NCBI GenBank assembly: GCA_903945325.1
Contig: CAJAVE010000131.1
Location: 21,429 to 85,428, forward strand
Direction of reading: 5' to 3'
DNA: 64,000 nt
DNA from: an uncultured beta proteobacterium
GTDB taxonomy: Bacteria; Pseudomonadota; Gammaproteobacteria; Burkholderiales; Burkholderiaceae_C
This document shows, piece by piece, positions 36,225-45,344 of the stretch. The translations under genes were made by a program, and so were the position numbers. Numbering within the stretch: position 1 is the stretch's first letter; the number at the start of each line of letters is the position of its first letter. The notes under the pieces were generated by a model. The model had not been told where the DNA came from and ran no database searches. It worked only from the letters and a program-made list of their open reading frames with translations.

Positions 36225-39161
36225 TTATCGCACCCGGTTTCGCCCTTCGAGCTTCGCTCGGTACAGCGCCGTGTCGGCTTCTGAGACCAGGAAAGTTGGT
36301 GATAGGTCGTCCGCTGGAATGCAAGATGCCACACCCAGGCTGATGGTCACCACCGGGCCTGTCGGCGAGTTCGGGTGTGCAATGGCACGCGCCTCGCAGG
36401 CGGACCGCAACGCTTCGGCGATAGACAGGGCGCCAGCATGGTCCGTGCCCGGGATCAGGACGACGAACTCCTCCCCACCATAGCGTGCTGCCAGGTCACC
36501 GGCCCGACCCACTGCCTGCAGGAAAACATCCGCGACTGCCGCCAGGCACTTGTCTCCTTGGGGATGCCCTAGCGTGTCGTTGTATTGCTTGAAGCTGTCA
36601 ATGTCGGCCATCACAATGGCAAGCGGCGTTTGTGTGCGGGCGGCGCGGCGCCACTCCTGTTCCAGGGCTTCGTCAAAACGTCTGCGGTTGGCCAGCCCGG
36701 TAGTGGCGTCGCTGAACGACAGGCGCAACAGGTGTTCGTTGGCCAGTCGCAACTCTTCAGTCCGTTGCGCCACCAGCCGCTCCATCTCCATCTGCCTGCG
36801 GCGAAGGCTGCGCGTACGCAGGTGGAACAAGGCGACGATGCCGCCCATGGTTGCCAGAGCGGCCAGCGCCTGGAACCAGGTGGTCTGGTAGAGGTAGGGG
36901 CGCACGGTGATGGCAAACCCGTCTTTCAGTTCACTCCAACGCCGGCCGTCGATAGTGGCTCCGACGCGCAAGCGGTATGTGCCGTGCGGCAGGGCAGGGA
37001 ATGCCGCCTCGCGGCTGCGCCCGGCATCGACCCAATCGCGCGTGAGGCCTTCTACCTGGTACCGAAAACGAACCCGGTCCGCGTTGAGTAAAGTCATGGC
37101 GGTGTAACGGATGGCCAATGGCGCTGAACCGGGTGGAAGGGTGACGTCCGCCGCGGTGGGTTGACTGACTCCGTCGACCAAAACGTTTTCGATGGAAACG
37201 GCAGGCGGCTCACCCGTGCCGGGCAGGTGCAACGGGTCCACGACGACCAGCCCGTTGGCCGATGGCAGCCACAGGTGCCCGCTGGCATCCATGCCTCCGG
37301 CGGGCTGCAGGCCGCCGGCAAAGGAGGTGCTGCGCAAGGCGTCGCCCGGGCCATAACCGGTCGAGGTGACTTTGGCAAGTCGGCCCTCCAAAAAGGCGTC
37401 CAGCTCGGCGCGCGGCACGCTGTAGAAGCCGCGGTTGCAGGTCATCCAGAAGTGTCCGGTACGGTCCTCCAGAATGGTCAAAGCACTGCCGTCCCACAGG
37501 CCGTCAGTGGGGCGAACGGAGCCCAGCTTGCCATCGCGCAGGCGATTTAACCCCATTCCACTGGTGCCGATCCACAGGCTGGACGCTGCATCTTCATGCA
37601 GTGACATGATCCAGTTCGACACCAAGCCGTCCGTGGTAGTCAGTGTAGTGAAGTTGCCTTCACGCAAGCGGTACAGCCCTTGCCCGGGCGTTCCAAACCA
37701 CAAGGTCCCGCTGCGGTCCTCCAGTACCGTGGTCACGCCTTCGACGGGCGCCCCCGCCACGCGCACGGCGCCGAACGCATTTGCATGGAACCGCGCCAAC
37801 CCCGCGCGCGTGCCGGCCCAAACCACCCCTTTGCCGTCCTGGTAGAGCACACGCACTTCGGAGTGGGGCAGGCCTTGGGCGGTACCAAAAGACGCGATGC
37901 GCCCTGTCTTGTTCAGTCGCGCCACACCGGCTGTGTAGGTGCCTATCCAGATTGAACCGTCCTGGTCCTCCATCAGACTGGAGATGTCGTCCGAGGGCAG
38001 CCCGTCTTTTTTGCGCAGGGTCTTGACCTGATCGCCTTCGATGCGGCTGAGCCCGCCACCGGCGGTGCCGATCCATGTCACACCATTGCGGGCATGTAGC
38101 ACCGAGCGCGTGTTGTCGCCCGATAGCCCCTCGGGCGTTCCCAGCACCACGAAAGGTCGATTGCGGAGCCGGTTCAGGCCGCCCACCCAGGTACCGACCC
38201 AGACGCTACCCTCCCGGTCTATCTGCAGCGACCAGATGTGTTCTCCGGCAAGGCCACCAGCGGTCGAGATCGAGGTGAACCGCCCCTCGCTCAAGCGGCT
38301 CACGCCGGCGCCCCAGGTGCCAATCCAGAGCGCGCCTTGCGCGTCGCGCGCCAGGGTGGTGAGCTGGTCGGTGGGTAGCCCGTCTGCCACCGTGTAGGTC
38401 TTGATATTGCCGCGCTGTACGTGGGCCAATCCACCCCCGGCCGTTGCCGCCCAGACGCCACCATCCGGATCGGCCAGCACCGAGCGCACCTCCAGGTGCG
38501 GAAATCCGTTGCCCGGGTTGTACACCCGAAATTTCTCACCGGCAAAGGATACGAGTCCGCCCCCGGAAGTGCCGATCCAGAGCGTGCCCTCCGTGTCGAA
38601 CGCCAGCGAGCGCAGGCGATTGGTGGGCAGCCCCTGGGCCTGTTGGTAGAGCTTGGTCACGCCCTTGTCCCACCGCACCAGACCGTTCTCGGTAGCGGCC
38701 CACACAGCGCCGTCCTGCGCCTGGGCAAAGCTCCAGACCCTGCGGCCATTGGTCACCTCGGCCGAAATGGCGGTCTTGAAGACGCCGTCGCTGTATACCG
38801 CAGCGCCCTTGGTGTGTCCGACCCACAACTTGCCCTGTGCGTCCTCCATGAAACCAAAAATGGGCTGCAGGGCCATTTCCGGCGCGCGGGTGGAGTCAAA
38901 GGTGGTGAAACGCACGCCGTCGAAACGCGAAATTCCGCCCGCCGTACCCACCCAGAGGTAGCCATCTCGGGTCTGAAACAGGGATTGCACCGTGTTCAGC
39001 GGTAGCCCCTGCTCGGTCTGCCAGACGTCGACCTTGTATTGGGTGAGCGATGTTTTGGCGGCACCTGGCTGCGCGTGCCCCGCCAGGGCCGACATGCCCG
39101 CCAGCACCGACGCCATGGCGACACTGCACAGCAACCGGGACAGGAGTTTTGACGCAGTCAT
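36225..39161 (-). CDS. Two-component-propeller sensor diguanylate cyclase (978 aa)
   Basis: A one-protein sensor that likely reads a periplasmic ligand and makes cyclic di-GMP. Order: signal peptide (about 1-32, ending AGHAQ); about 14 propeller repeats of the form GTLWIGTSGGGL (two seven-bladed propellers); a Y_Y_Y-type immunoglobulin-like domain near 680-760 (RFRYQVEGLTRDWVDAG); a transmembrane helix ALAALATMGGIVALFHL; a short coiled coil; and a C-terminal GGDEF domain with ARYGGEEF. The I-site RAGD is intact five residues before GGEEF. This replaces the kinase found in hybrid two-component-propeller sensors such as BT-type systems. The ligand is unknown. A thioredoxin-TPR gene lies just upstream on the same strand. 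Confidence 0.93.
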   Translation of the reverse strand: MTASKLLSRLLCSVAMASVLAGMSALAGHAQPGAAKTSLTQYKVDVWQTEQGLPLNTVQSLFQTRDGYLWVGTAGGISRFDGVRFTTFDSTRAPEMALQPIFGFMEDAQGKLWVGHTKGAAVYSDGVFKTAISAEVTNGRRVWSFAQAQDGAVWAATENGLVRWDKGVTKLYQQAQGLPTNRLRSLAFDTEGTLWIGTSGGGLVSFAGEKFRVYNPGNGFPHLEVRSVLADPDGGVWAATAGGGLAHVQRGNIKTYTVADGLPTDQLTTLARDAQGALWIGTWGAGVSRLSEGRFTSISTAGGLAGEHIWSLQIDREGSVWVGTWVGGLNRLRNRPFVVLGTPEGLSGDNTRSVLHARNGVTWIGTAGGGLSRIEGDQVKTLRKKDGLPSDDISSLMEDQDGSIWIGTYTAGVARLNKTGRIASFGTAQGLPHSEVRVLYQDGKGVVWAGTRAGLARFHANAFGAVRVAGAPVEGVTTVLEDRSGTLWFGTPGQGLYRLREGNFTTLTTTDGLVSNWIMSLHEDAASSLWIGTSGMGLNRLRDGKLGSVRPTDGLWDGSALTILEDRTGHFWMTCNRGFYSVPRAELDAFLEGRLAKVTSTGYGPGDALRSTSFAGGLQPAGGMDASGHLWLPSANGLVVVDPLHLPGTGEPPAVSIENVLVDGVSQPTAADVTLPPGSAPLAIRYTAMTLLNADRVRFRYQVEGLTRDWVDAGRSREAAFPALPHGTYRLRVGATIDGRRWSELKDGFAITVRPYLYQTTWFQALAALATMGGIVALFHLRTRSLRRRQMEMERLVAQRTEELRLANEHLLRLSFSDATTGLANRRRFDEALEQEWRRAARTQTPLAIVMADIDSFKQYNDTLGHPQGDKCLAAVADVFLQAVGRAGDLAARYGGEEFVVLIPGTDHAGALSIAEALRSACEARAIAHPNSPTGPVVTISLGVASCIPADDLSPTFLVSEADTALYRAKLEGRNRVR

Positions 39162-39195
39162 TTCAGACTGGAGTGGCGCGCGCGGTTGGCCGACT

Positions 39196-40152
39196 TCAGT
39201 TCAGCGCCATGCTGAGCTTGCGCCGGTAGGTGGCCACCAGCTGAGCCTGCGGGTCCTGCAGGGCGGCGGCCTTGCCGGCAATTTCGATGCCACCCGCAGT
39301 CTTGCCCGCTGCCAACGGGTCCACCTTGGGCTTGGGCGGTGTCAGCAGCTCCAGAATGGCGACATAGGTCTTGCGCGGCAGGGCATCATTCCAGGTCTTG
39401 TCGCGCATGATGATTTCCAGCAGCTCATCCATCGCAGCAGTCCAGTCACCGCTGACCATCAGCACTCGGGCCTTGGCCAGGCGGGTATCAAAGTCGCGCT
39501 TGTTGCTGGCAATCAAAAGGTCAAACTGTTCGGCCGTCCAGTTGCCGCGCGGGTCGCCCACAACGAACTGGATCGAGGCCAGGAATTGGCCCAGCGCTTC
39601 AAAGCGCAACTGGCGTGGAATTTCAGCCAGCGCCGGGGCCAGCGCCGCTTCGGCGTCGTCGAACAGGTCGTTTTCGATCAGCAGCTTCACATAGTCGTAG
39701 CGCGCATCGTCGTTGCCGGGATTGATGGTCAGCGCCTCGTGCAGCTTGTGCAGGGCCGCTTGCGGGTCGCCGGCAGCTATCAAAGCCTGCGCGTCTTCGG
39801 CATCGGACTGTGCTTCCAGTACCTCGGGTGACGGAACATGCTTGTCCAGAAAGGCCTTGATTTCGCTCTCGGGTTTGGCGCCCATAAAGCCATCCACCGG
39901 CTTGCCGCCCACCATCAGCACGCAGGTGGGGATGGAGCGGATGCCAAACGCCTGGCTGAGCTCCTGCTGCGCGTCAGAGTCGATCTTGACCAGCTTGAAT
40001 CGGCCCGCGTAGTCGGTTTCGACCTTCTCAAGGATAGGCCCAATGACCTTGCAGGGGCCGCACCACGGCGCCCAGAAATCGACCAGAACAGGCACATGGC
40101 TGGAAGCGGCAACGACTTCGGCATCGAAGTTTTCTACGGTAACGTTAATCAT
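39196..40152 (-). CDS. Thioredoxin-TPR protein (CnoX/YbbN-like)
   Basis: Fusion of a thioredoxin domain (1-108) and tetratricopeptide repeats (about 115-315). In E. coli the homologue CnoX (YbbN) is a chaperone-redoxin that hands substrates to GroEL and lacks the CxxC active site. Here the site is intact, WCGPC with Cys31 and Cys34, so disulfide reduction is possible in addition to holdase activity. The 318-residue length fits the family. It is divergent from purE with 82 bases between. Confidence 0.93.
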   Translation of the reverse strand: MINVTVENFDAEVVAASSHVPVLVDFWAPWCGPCKVIGPILEKVETDYAGRFKLVKIDSDAQQELSQAFGIRSIPTCVLMVGGKPVDGFMGAKPESEIKAFLDKHVPSPEVLEAQSDAEDAQALIAAGDPQAALHKLHEALTINPGNDDARYDYVKLLIENDLFDDAEAALAPALAEIPRQLRFEALGQFLASIQFVVGDPRGNWTAEQFDLLIASNKRDFDTRLAKARVLMVSGDWTAAMDELLEIIMRDKTWNDALPRKTYVAILELLTPPKPKVDPLAAGKTAGGIEIAGKAAALQDPQAQLVATYRRKLSMALN

Positions 40153-40234
40153 GAAGGCAGGCTCGGGGGGAAAAAGTAAAATTGTGAAACATTGCGGGAC
40201 AGACCTTTAGCTCTGTCCTCAACCATTCAAGTTT

Positions 40235-40729
40235 ATGACCAATATTCAAATCGGCGTCGTCATGGGCTCCAGCTCCGACTGGGACACCATGCAGCACGCA
40301 GTCCAGATTCTCCAACAGTTTGGTGTCAGCCATGAAGCAAAAGTCGTTTCGGCGCACCGCATGCCAGATGACATGTTTGCGTACGCTGAAGCAGCAGTAG
40401 GTCGTGGCCTGCGCGCCATCATCGCCGGTGCGGGCGGTGCCGCCCACCTGCCGGGCATGCTGGCAGCCAAAACCACGGTGCCGGTGCTGGGCGTGCCGGT
40501 GGCCAGCAAGCACCTGTCGGGCGTGGATTCGCTGCACAGTATCGTGCAAATGCCCAAGGGCATACCCGTGGCCACCTTTGCCATTGGCGCCGCAGGTGCA
40601 GCCAATGCCGCCCTGTTTGCCGTGGCCATGCTGGCGGCAGACCATCCCACATTGCGCCAGAAGCTGGATGAATTCCGAGCCCACCAGACCGAAATGGCCC
40701 GCAACATGACCGTGCCACCTGTCTTATGA
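40235..40729 (+). CDS. purE: N5-carboxyaminoimidazole ribonucleotide mutase
   Basis: Converts N5-CAIR to CAIR in purine synthesis, following PurK. The 164 residues carry [39 protein letters not shown] and [19 protein letters not shown], all standard for class I PurE. Its stop is 80 bases before the chosen purK start, and the gap is filled by a GC-rich repeat. Confidence 0.97.
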   Translation: MTNIQIGVVMGSSSDWDTMQHAVQILQQFGVSHEAKVVSAHRMPDDMFAYAEAAVGRGLRAIIAGAGGAAHLPGMLAAKTTVPVLGVPVASKHLSGVDSLHSIVQMPKGIPVATFAIGAAGAANAALFAVAMLAADHPTLRQKLDEFRAHQTEMARNMTVPPVL

Positions 40730-40736
40730 GCCCCCA

Positions 40737-40808
40737 CGCTCCACCGTTGCACGGGTCGCTGCCCCCCGAGGGGGCTGACCTGCCTTGGGGCGGCCCGGCG
40801 GCAGGTCT
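40737..40808. repeat. GC-rich dispersed repeat, copy 2 (full length) between purE and purK
   Basis: Contains the palindrome GCCCCCCGAGGGGGC (one base short of perfect) followed by TGCCTTGGGGCGGCCCGGCGGCAG in two blocks. Shared segments occur at 28974-29010 and 50853-50915. It is translatable in the purK frame, which creates a false upstream start for purK at 40726. Confidence 0.7.
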
Positions 40809-40809
40809 T

Positions 40810-41967
40810 ATGAAAGAGATCACGCTGGGTGTGATGGGTGGCGGCCAGTTGGGCCGCATGTTCGTGCACGCCGCCCAGCGCATGGGCTACTTCACCGCTG
40901 TGCTGGACCCGGACCCGCTGAGCCCGGCCGGGCGCGTCAGCCATCACCACATCCAGACCGCGTATACCGACCCGGCGGGTCTGCAGCAGCTGTCTGAGCG
41001 CTGCGTGGCGGTCACCACCGAGTTTGAGAATGTGCCCGCCCTCGCGCTGGCGCAACTGGCGAAAGCGTGCACCGTGTCGCCCGCAGCGAACGGCGTCGCC
41101 ATCGCCCAGGACCGTGCGCGCGAGAAGTCTCACTTTGAGTCCTGCGGTGTGCCGGTAGCCCCCTACGCAGTGATCGAAACCCCGGTGCAACTGGCCGTTG
41201 TGTCAGAGGATTTGTTGCCGGGCATTTTGAAAACCGCCAGCATGGGCTACGACGGCAAGGGCCAGGTTCGGGTGACAACCCGTGCAGAATTGGCTGCCGC
41301 CTGGGACGGTCTGAAGCACGTGCCCTGCGTGCTGGAGAAGATGCTCCCCTTGCAACTGGAGTGCTCGGTCATCGTGGCCCGTGGTGGGGACGGCGTCTGC
41401 GTCAACCTGCCGGTGCAGCGCAACCTGCACCGCGACGGAATACTGGCCGTGACCGAGGTTTATGAAGGAAATCTGCCTCCAGCCCTGGTGGAACGTGCGG
41501 TAGCAGCCGCAAAATCCATCGCAACCGGCTTGCAATACGTGGGTGTGTTGTGTGTGGAGTTCTTCGTGTTGGAGCCGGGCTCGGACGAAGCAATCGAGTT
41601 GGGTGGCCTGGTGGTGAATGAGATGGCACCCCGCCCGCACAACAGTGGCCACTACAGCCTGGACGCCTGCGACGTGTCGCAGTTCGAGCTGCAGGTGCGC
41701 ACCCTTGCCGGTTTGCCGCTCACGCAACCGCGCCAGCACAGCCCGTCCATCATGCTCAACCTGCTCGGCGATATCTGGCCTGAAGGTGGCGCGCCGCCCT
41801 GGGCGGACGTGTTGGCCCTGCCCGGCACGCACCTCCATCTCTACGGCAAAGCCAAAGCCAGCAAGGGACGCAAGATGGGGCATCTGACGGTGACTGGCGA
41901 CACAGTCGAACAGGTGCGGGCAAGCGCCTTGCGGGCAGCCGTCAGGCTCGGCATCGCCGCATTTTGA
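40810..41967 (+). CDS. purK: N5-carboxyaminoimidazole ribonucleotide synthase
   Basis: ATP-grasp enzyme that carboxylates AIR to N5-CAIR, acting just before PurE. The conserved N-terminus ITLGVMGGGQLGRMFVHAAQ starts two residues after the ATG at 40810. An in-frame ATG at 40726 would add 28 residues encoded by the GC-rich repeat and is rejected. Other motifs: GILKTASMGYDGKGQ, CVLEKMLPLQLECSVIVAR, and VNEMAPRPHNSGHYS. The length is 385 residues, normal for PurK. Confidence 0.96.
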   Translation: MKEITLGVMGGGQLGRMFVHAAQRMGYFTAVLDPDPLSPAGRVSHHHIQTAYTDPAGLQQLSERCVAVTTEFENVPALALAQLAKACTVSPAANGVAIAQDRAREKSHFESCGVPVAPYAVIETPVQLAVVSEDLLPGILKTASMGYDGKGQVRVTTRAELAAAWDGLKHVPCVLEKMLPLQLECSVIVARGGDGVCVNLPVQRNLHRDGILAVTEVYEGNLPPALVERAVAAAKSIATGLQYVGVLCVEFFVLEPGSDEAIELGGLVVNEMAPRPHNSGHYSLDACDVSQFELQVRTLAGLPLTQPRQHSPSIMLNLLGDIWPEGGAPPWADVLALPGTHLHLYGKAKASKGRKMGHLTVTGDTVEQVRASALRAAVRLGIAAF

Positions 41968-41973
41968 GCGGCC

Positions 41974-43032
41974 ATGATTCTGCCTGCATCCGCTCCTGAA
42001 TCCATAGCTGCTTGCGCAATAACCATAAGGGCTGGAGGCCTTTTTGGCATGCCAACCGAGACCGTTTATGGGCTGGGAGCCGATGCCGACAACGACGCCG
42101 CGGTGGCCAAAATTTTTGCCGCGAAGGGCCGCCCGACGGATCACCCGCTGATCGTGCATATCGCGTCCCATGATGGCGGCATGTCCGGCGTGGCCCACTA
42201 TGCAGCCCAGGTGCCGCCGTACGCGCAGCAACTGATGTCGGCCTTCTGGCCGGGGCCGCTGACGCTGATCCTGCCACGTCGCCCTGGCGTGGGAGCTGCC
42301 AGTGCGGGTGGTCAAAATTCCATTGGCCTGCGTTGCCCGGCCCATCCGGCCGCACAAGCGGTACTACGCGCCTTGCGCGACACGTCCGGCGGCCAGACGC
42401 CGGTGTGGGGCATTGCCGCACCCAGTGCCAACCGGTTTGGTCGCGTCAGCCCGACTACGGCGGCCCATGTGGACAGCGAGTTGGGACCGGACCTGCTGGT
42501 TCTGGACGGCGGGCCCTGTGACCTGGGCATCGAGTCCACCATCATCGACTGCACGCGCGGCGCACCGGTTTTGCTGCGCCCGGGCTCCATCAGCCGACTG
42601 CAGGTGGAGCAGGCCTGCGGTCGCAAATTGCTATCAAAAGAAGAGCTGGTTGCGCAAGAGCTGCGGGGGCTGGAGGCTCCAAGGGCATCCGGAACTCTGG
42701 AGTCCCATTACGCGCCCAATGCCAAAGTGCGGCTGATGGATGCCAAGGCTTTGCAAGCTGCAGTGGATTTGCTGGGCGGCGTGATGTATCCGGCTGGCTC
42801 CGACACCCAGCCGTCGATTGCCATCTACGCGCGAGCCGCCCTGAAGAAGGTACCCCTGTCGATTGCACTGCGGCGCATGCCCGACGATGCCGCCGCCACG
42901 GCACACCAGTTGTTTGCCGTGCTGCGTGCCATGGATGACACCGGCGTCAAGCTGATCTGGGTGGAAACCCCGCCCGATGCGTTGGAGTGGGACGGTGTAC
43001 GCGACCGTTTGCAGCGCGCCAGTGCGGTCTGA
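41974..43032 (+). CDS. L-threonylcarbamoyladenylate synthase (Sua5 type, two-domain)
   Basis: Makes threonylcarbamoyl-AMP from Thr, bicarbonate and ATP, the first step of t6A modification of ANN-decoding tRNAs. The 352 residues comprise a YrdC catalytic domain (RAGGLFGMPTETVYGLGADA, KIFAAKGRPTDHPLIVHI, FWPGPLTLIL, IAAPSANRFGRVSPT) and a C-terminal Sua5 domain after the linker (SGTLESHYAPNAKVRL). Two copies of the dispersed palindromic element are translated here, at residues about 7-22 and about 219-236 in the interdomain linker. It follows purK after 6 bases. Its partner gene tsaB lies 6 kb away. Confidence 0.95.
   Translation: MILPASAPESIAACAITIRAGGLFGMPTETVYGLGADADNDAAVAKIFAAKGRPTDHPLIVHIASHDGGMSGVAHYAAQVPPYAQQLMSAFWPGPLTLILPRRPGVGAASAGGQNSIGLRCPAHPAAQAVLRALRDTSGGQTPVWGIAAPSANRFGRVSPTTAAHVDSELGPDLLVLDGGPCDLGIESTIIDCTRGAPVLLRPGSISRLQVEQACGRKLLSKEELVAQELRGLEAPRASGTLESHYAPNAKVRLMDAKALQAAVDLLGGVMYPAGSDTQPSIAIYARAALKKVPLSIALRRMPDDAAATAHQLFAVLRAMDDTGVKLIWVETPPDALEWDGVRDRLQRASAV
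41992..42040 (+). repeat. Two-palindrome element, copy E (5' end of sua5)
   Basis: Degenerate left arm GCTCC with intact ATAGC (to 42008), then TGCTTGCGCA, an AT-rich spacer and AAGGGCTGGAGGCC. It is translated as residues about 7-22. The AGGGCTGGAGGC segment encodes the RAGGL that precedes the conserved PTETVYGLG. Confidence 0.7.
42630..42680 (+). repeat. Two-palindrome element, copy F (linker of sua5)
   Basis: GCTATCAAAAGAAGAGC (second arm mutated), then TGGTTGCGCA, a spacer, GGGGGCTGGAGGCTCC. It encodes LLSKEELVAQELRGLEAP between the YrdC and Sua5 domains, a position that should tolerate insertion. Confidence 0.75.
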
Positions 43033-43036
43033 CTGA

Positions 43037-43690
43037 TCAATGCACCAACCGAAACCGCGTGCCCCGAAAATTAAACTCCGAACTCTTGGTGCCAATGTGT
43101 ACCAGTATCACGTCGGGTGCAGCCAGGCTTCCTTGGGATAGAACCTGACCATTGAGCAACAGCAATCGCTGTGCCGGGTTGTCTGAGTACACAGCGCCAG
43201 TGACGGCCAATGCAGGTATCTGGCGACGAATATCCTCTGGCAATTCGCCCAGAACTGGCGCGTTCGCCGGTGTGTTCGGCCCCGCCTCTGGGGTTTTGGC
43301 AGGGGTTGTAACGGGAGTGGCTGACACAACAGCCTGGGCAAGGTCTGGGGCCACTGGCGGCGTACGGGGTGCCGCCACACGAGCCACAGGTTCTGCGGAA
43401 ACCGCAATGTTCGTTGGCGCAACGAAGGGTATGGTCGCTGCCACGGGTGCAGTTGGCGTCAGGAGTGGCGTTTGTGTGAAGGGCGCCGCAATCAACGAAC
43501 GCCACAACCACCACCCGGCTGCCACGGCACCCAGTGCGACCACAACAGCCACGACCCGTGTTGCGCCCGGGCGTGCAGGCCACACCTTGGGTGCAACGGG
43601 CGGCGGTACGGGGTGAGAGTGCAGACCAGGCACGGCACCGCGGTCGCGTTCGGCTTCAGCACGTTGAAGGGCATCGAGTATGTAGGACAT
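43037..43690 (-). CDS. gspB: General secretion pathway protein GspB
   Basis: GspB (ExeB/PulB) works with GspA to place the type II secretion secretin in the outer membrane. The 217 residues have the conserved cytoplasmic start SYILDALQRAEAERDRG, a transmembrane helix VVAVVVALGAVAAGWWLW near 45, a Pro/Thr/Ala-rich periplasmic linker, and the C-terminal GspB domain (PEDIRRQIPALAVTGAVYSD, GTRFRLVH). It is 3 bases downstream of gspA. No other type II secretion gene is in the window. Confidence 0.92.
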   Translation of the reverse strand: MSYILDALQRAEAERDRGAVPGLHSHPVPPPVAPKVWPARPGATRVVAVVVALGAVAAGWWLWRSLIAAPFTQTPLLTPTAPVAATIPFVAPTNIAVSAEPVARVAAPRTPPVAPDLAQAVVSATPVTTPAKTPEAGPNTPANAPVLGELPEDIRRQIPALAVTGAVYSDNPAQRLLLLNGQVLSQGSLAAPDVILVHIGTKSSEFNFRGTRFRLVH

Positions 43691-43693
43691 GGT

Positions 43694-45328
43694 CTAGGGC
43701 TGAACGGTTTGAGCACGTGGTGCAGTCCCGCCCAAGGCGCTTTCGATCTGCATGAAAGTCATGGGGCCAGGCAGCCCATCGGCTTGCAGGCCATGGGCGC
43801 GCTGAAAGTCGCGCACCCGCTCCTTCAGCGCGTCATCCAGCCCCGTGGTGTTGACCGCCGCCACAGGGGCACCGTCGAGCTGCGCCAATTGCCGGTCCAA
43901 TTCGTGAAACATCGCCGGTGCGCTGCTACCGGGCGCTGTGGGGCTGTAGCCGGGCGGGGCACGCCAGTAGGTGGCAAAGTCGCCATTCCACCGCCGCGCC
44001 AACGCAGTTACCCGCACCCGGTGCAGGCTACTTCCAACGCGCAGGGTCGCTGCATGCTCATCCAGACCCGTCAGCACCGCGTAGACCGGTGGTCCAGTCG
44101 CTGCGCGCAACCCGACTATGCCCGGCCGCCCCAGTTGCCGCAGGAATGGCAATGAGAGTCGGCTGGTGCGAAAACACTGCCACTGCTGTGCAGCGGCTGC
44201 CACGCAGGGGTCAAGCGTGTTGTTGGGCAGCCGCCAGCTGGGTGCCAATGTGTTCCAGGCGATGTTGATGTCCTGCGGCAGTTGCGCAAGCAAGGTGTCG
44301 ATGGCGTCGAGCGTGTCAGGTGGCACCGCAACCGGGTGGGTGTTGGGAGCTACCGTGGGTTCCGTCGTTGACTGCCCAGGCGGCAGACTCCACCAAGCCA
44401 ATGCAGCGCCCACCAGCAAGCACATTCCCCACGCCAGGGTGGTCAATGGGGAGAGCCTCGTCCCCGATGCGGTCTGCAAGCCTGTTCCAAAGACCTCCAT
44501 CGCCGCCTGATTTACGACCGAACAGTTGACTTGGCGCAGACCATGTGCCCAGGCACCCAGCAGGGCGCGACCGCACAGCAGGTTAATGCGGCGTGGCACG
44601 CCACGTGCCAGTTGGTGAATGCGCTGCAACGCCTGACGGTCAAACGGAATGGGGCCGACAAGACCTGCGACCGACATGCGATGTTCAATATAGTGGGTGG
44701 ACTCGGTTTCGCTCAGGGCATCCAGGTGAAAACGCGCAATCACCCGCTGTGCGAGTTGCTCCAACTCCGGGCGTTCCAGCATGACCCGCAATTCGGGCTG
44801 TCCAATGAGCACGATCTGCAGCAGCTTGCGCTCGTTGGTTTCCAGGTTGGTCAACAGACGCAACTGTTCCAACACATCGGCTTGCAGGTTTTGCGCCTCG
44901 TCAATGATCAGCACGCAGTTGCGGCCATCGGCATGGCTGCGCAACAAAAAGGTGTTCAGAGCGTCAATATGGTTCTTCAGCGTGTGCGACGCGCCCGCTG
45001 TGCCCGCCAGCGCGATGTGGAACTCCTCGCAAACCGTTTGCAGCAGCTCGATGACGGTGAGTTTGGGGTTGAAGATGTAGGCGACGTGGCACAGCGCTGG
45101 CACCTGCTCCAGAAAACAGCGGCAAATAGTGGTTTTGCCAGCCCCGATGTCGCCGGTCAGCAGCACAAAACCACCCCCCGCGCCATGGGACGGCGAAGAG
45201 CCGTGGCCACTCACACCGTACAGCAGGTGCGCCAGGGCTTCCCGGTGGCGCTCGCTCATGAAGAGGTAGCGCGGATCCGGTGCTATGGAGAAAGGGTCCT
45301 GACTCAGACCGAAATACTGCGAGTACAT
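43694..45328 (-). CDS. gspA: General secretion pathway AAA ATPase GspA (ExeA)
   Basis: ExeA-type ATPase that binds peptidoglycan and assists secretin assembly. The 544 residues begin YSQYFGLSQDPFSIAPDPRYLFMS, which selects ATG 45328 over an upstream in-frame ATG at 45379 lying in the ompW terminator. Walker A is TGDIGAGKTT and Walker B CVLIIDEAQNL. One transmembrane helix (LAWGMCLLVGAALAWW) lies near residue 290. A C-terminal peptidoglycan-binding domain contains LKERVRDFQRAHGLQADGLPGPMT. It forms an operon with gspB. Confidence 0.94.
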   Translation of the reverse strand: MYSQYFGLSQDPFSIAPDPRYLFMSERHREALAHLLYGVSGHGSSPSHGAGGGFVLLTGDIGAGKTTICRCFLEQVPALCHVAYIFNPKLTVIELLQTVCEEFHIALAGTAGASHTLKNHIDALNTFLLRSHADGRNCVLIIDEAQNLQADVLEQLRLLTNLETNERKLLQIVLIGQPELRVMLERPELEQLAQRVIARFHLDALSETESTHYIEHRMSVAGLVGPIPFDRQALQRIHQLARGVPRRINLLCGRALLGAWAHGLRQVNCSVVNQAAMEVFGTGLQTASGTRLSPLTTLAWGMCLLVGAALAWWSLPPGQSTTEPTVAPNTHPVAVPPDTLDAIDTLLAQLPQDINIAWNTLAPSWRLPNNTLDPCVAAAAQQWQCFRTSRLSLPFLRQLGRPGIVGLRAATGPPVYAVLTGLDEHAATLRVGSSLHRVRVTALARRWNGDFATYWRAPPGYSPTAPGSSAPAMFHELDRQLAQLDGAPVAAVNTTGLDDALKERVRDFQRAHGLQADGLPGPMTFMQIESALGGTAPRAQTVQP

Positions 45329-45344
45329 GGGGTCCAAGCATCCC

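Noticed and set aside
39774..39812. GCTAT-like string in the thioredoxin-TPR gene as another palindromic element
   Set aside because: Only one arm and no TGCGCA or AGGGCTGGAG segments in the right order; it encodes an ordinary TPR motif.
40726..40809. Upstream in-frame start for purK
   Set aside because: The 28 extra residues are encoded by a dispersed GC-rich repeat and are not part of the PurK fold; ATG 40810 begins the conserved sequence.
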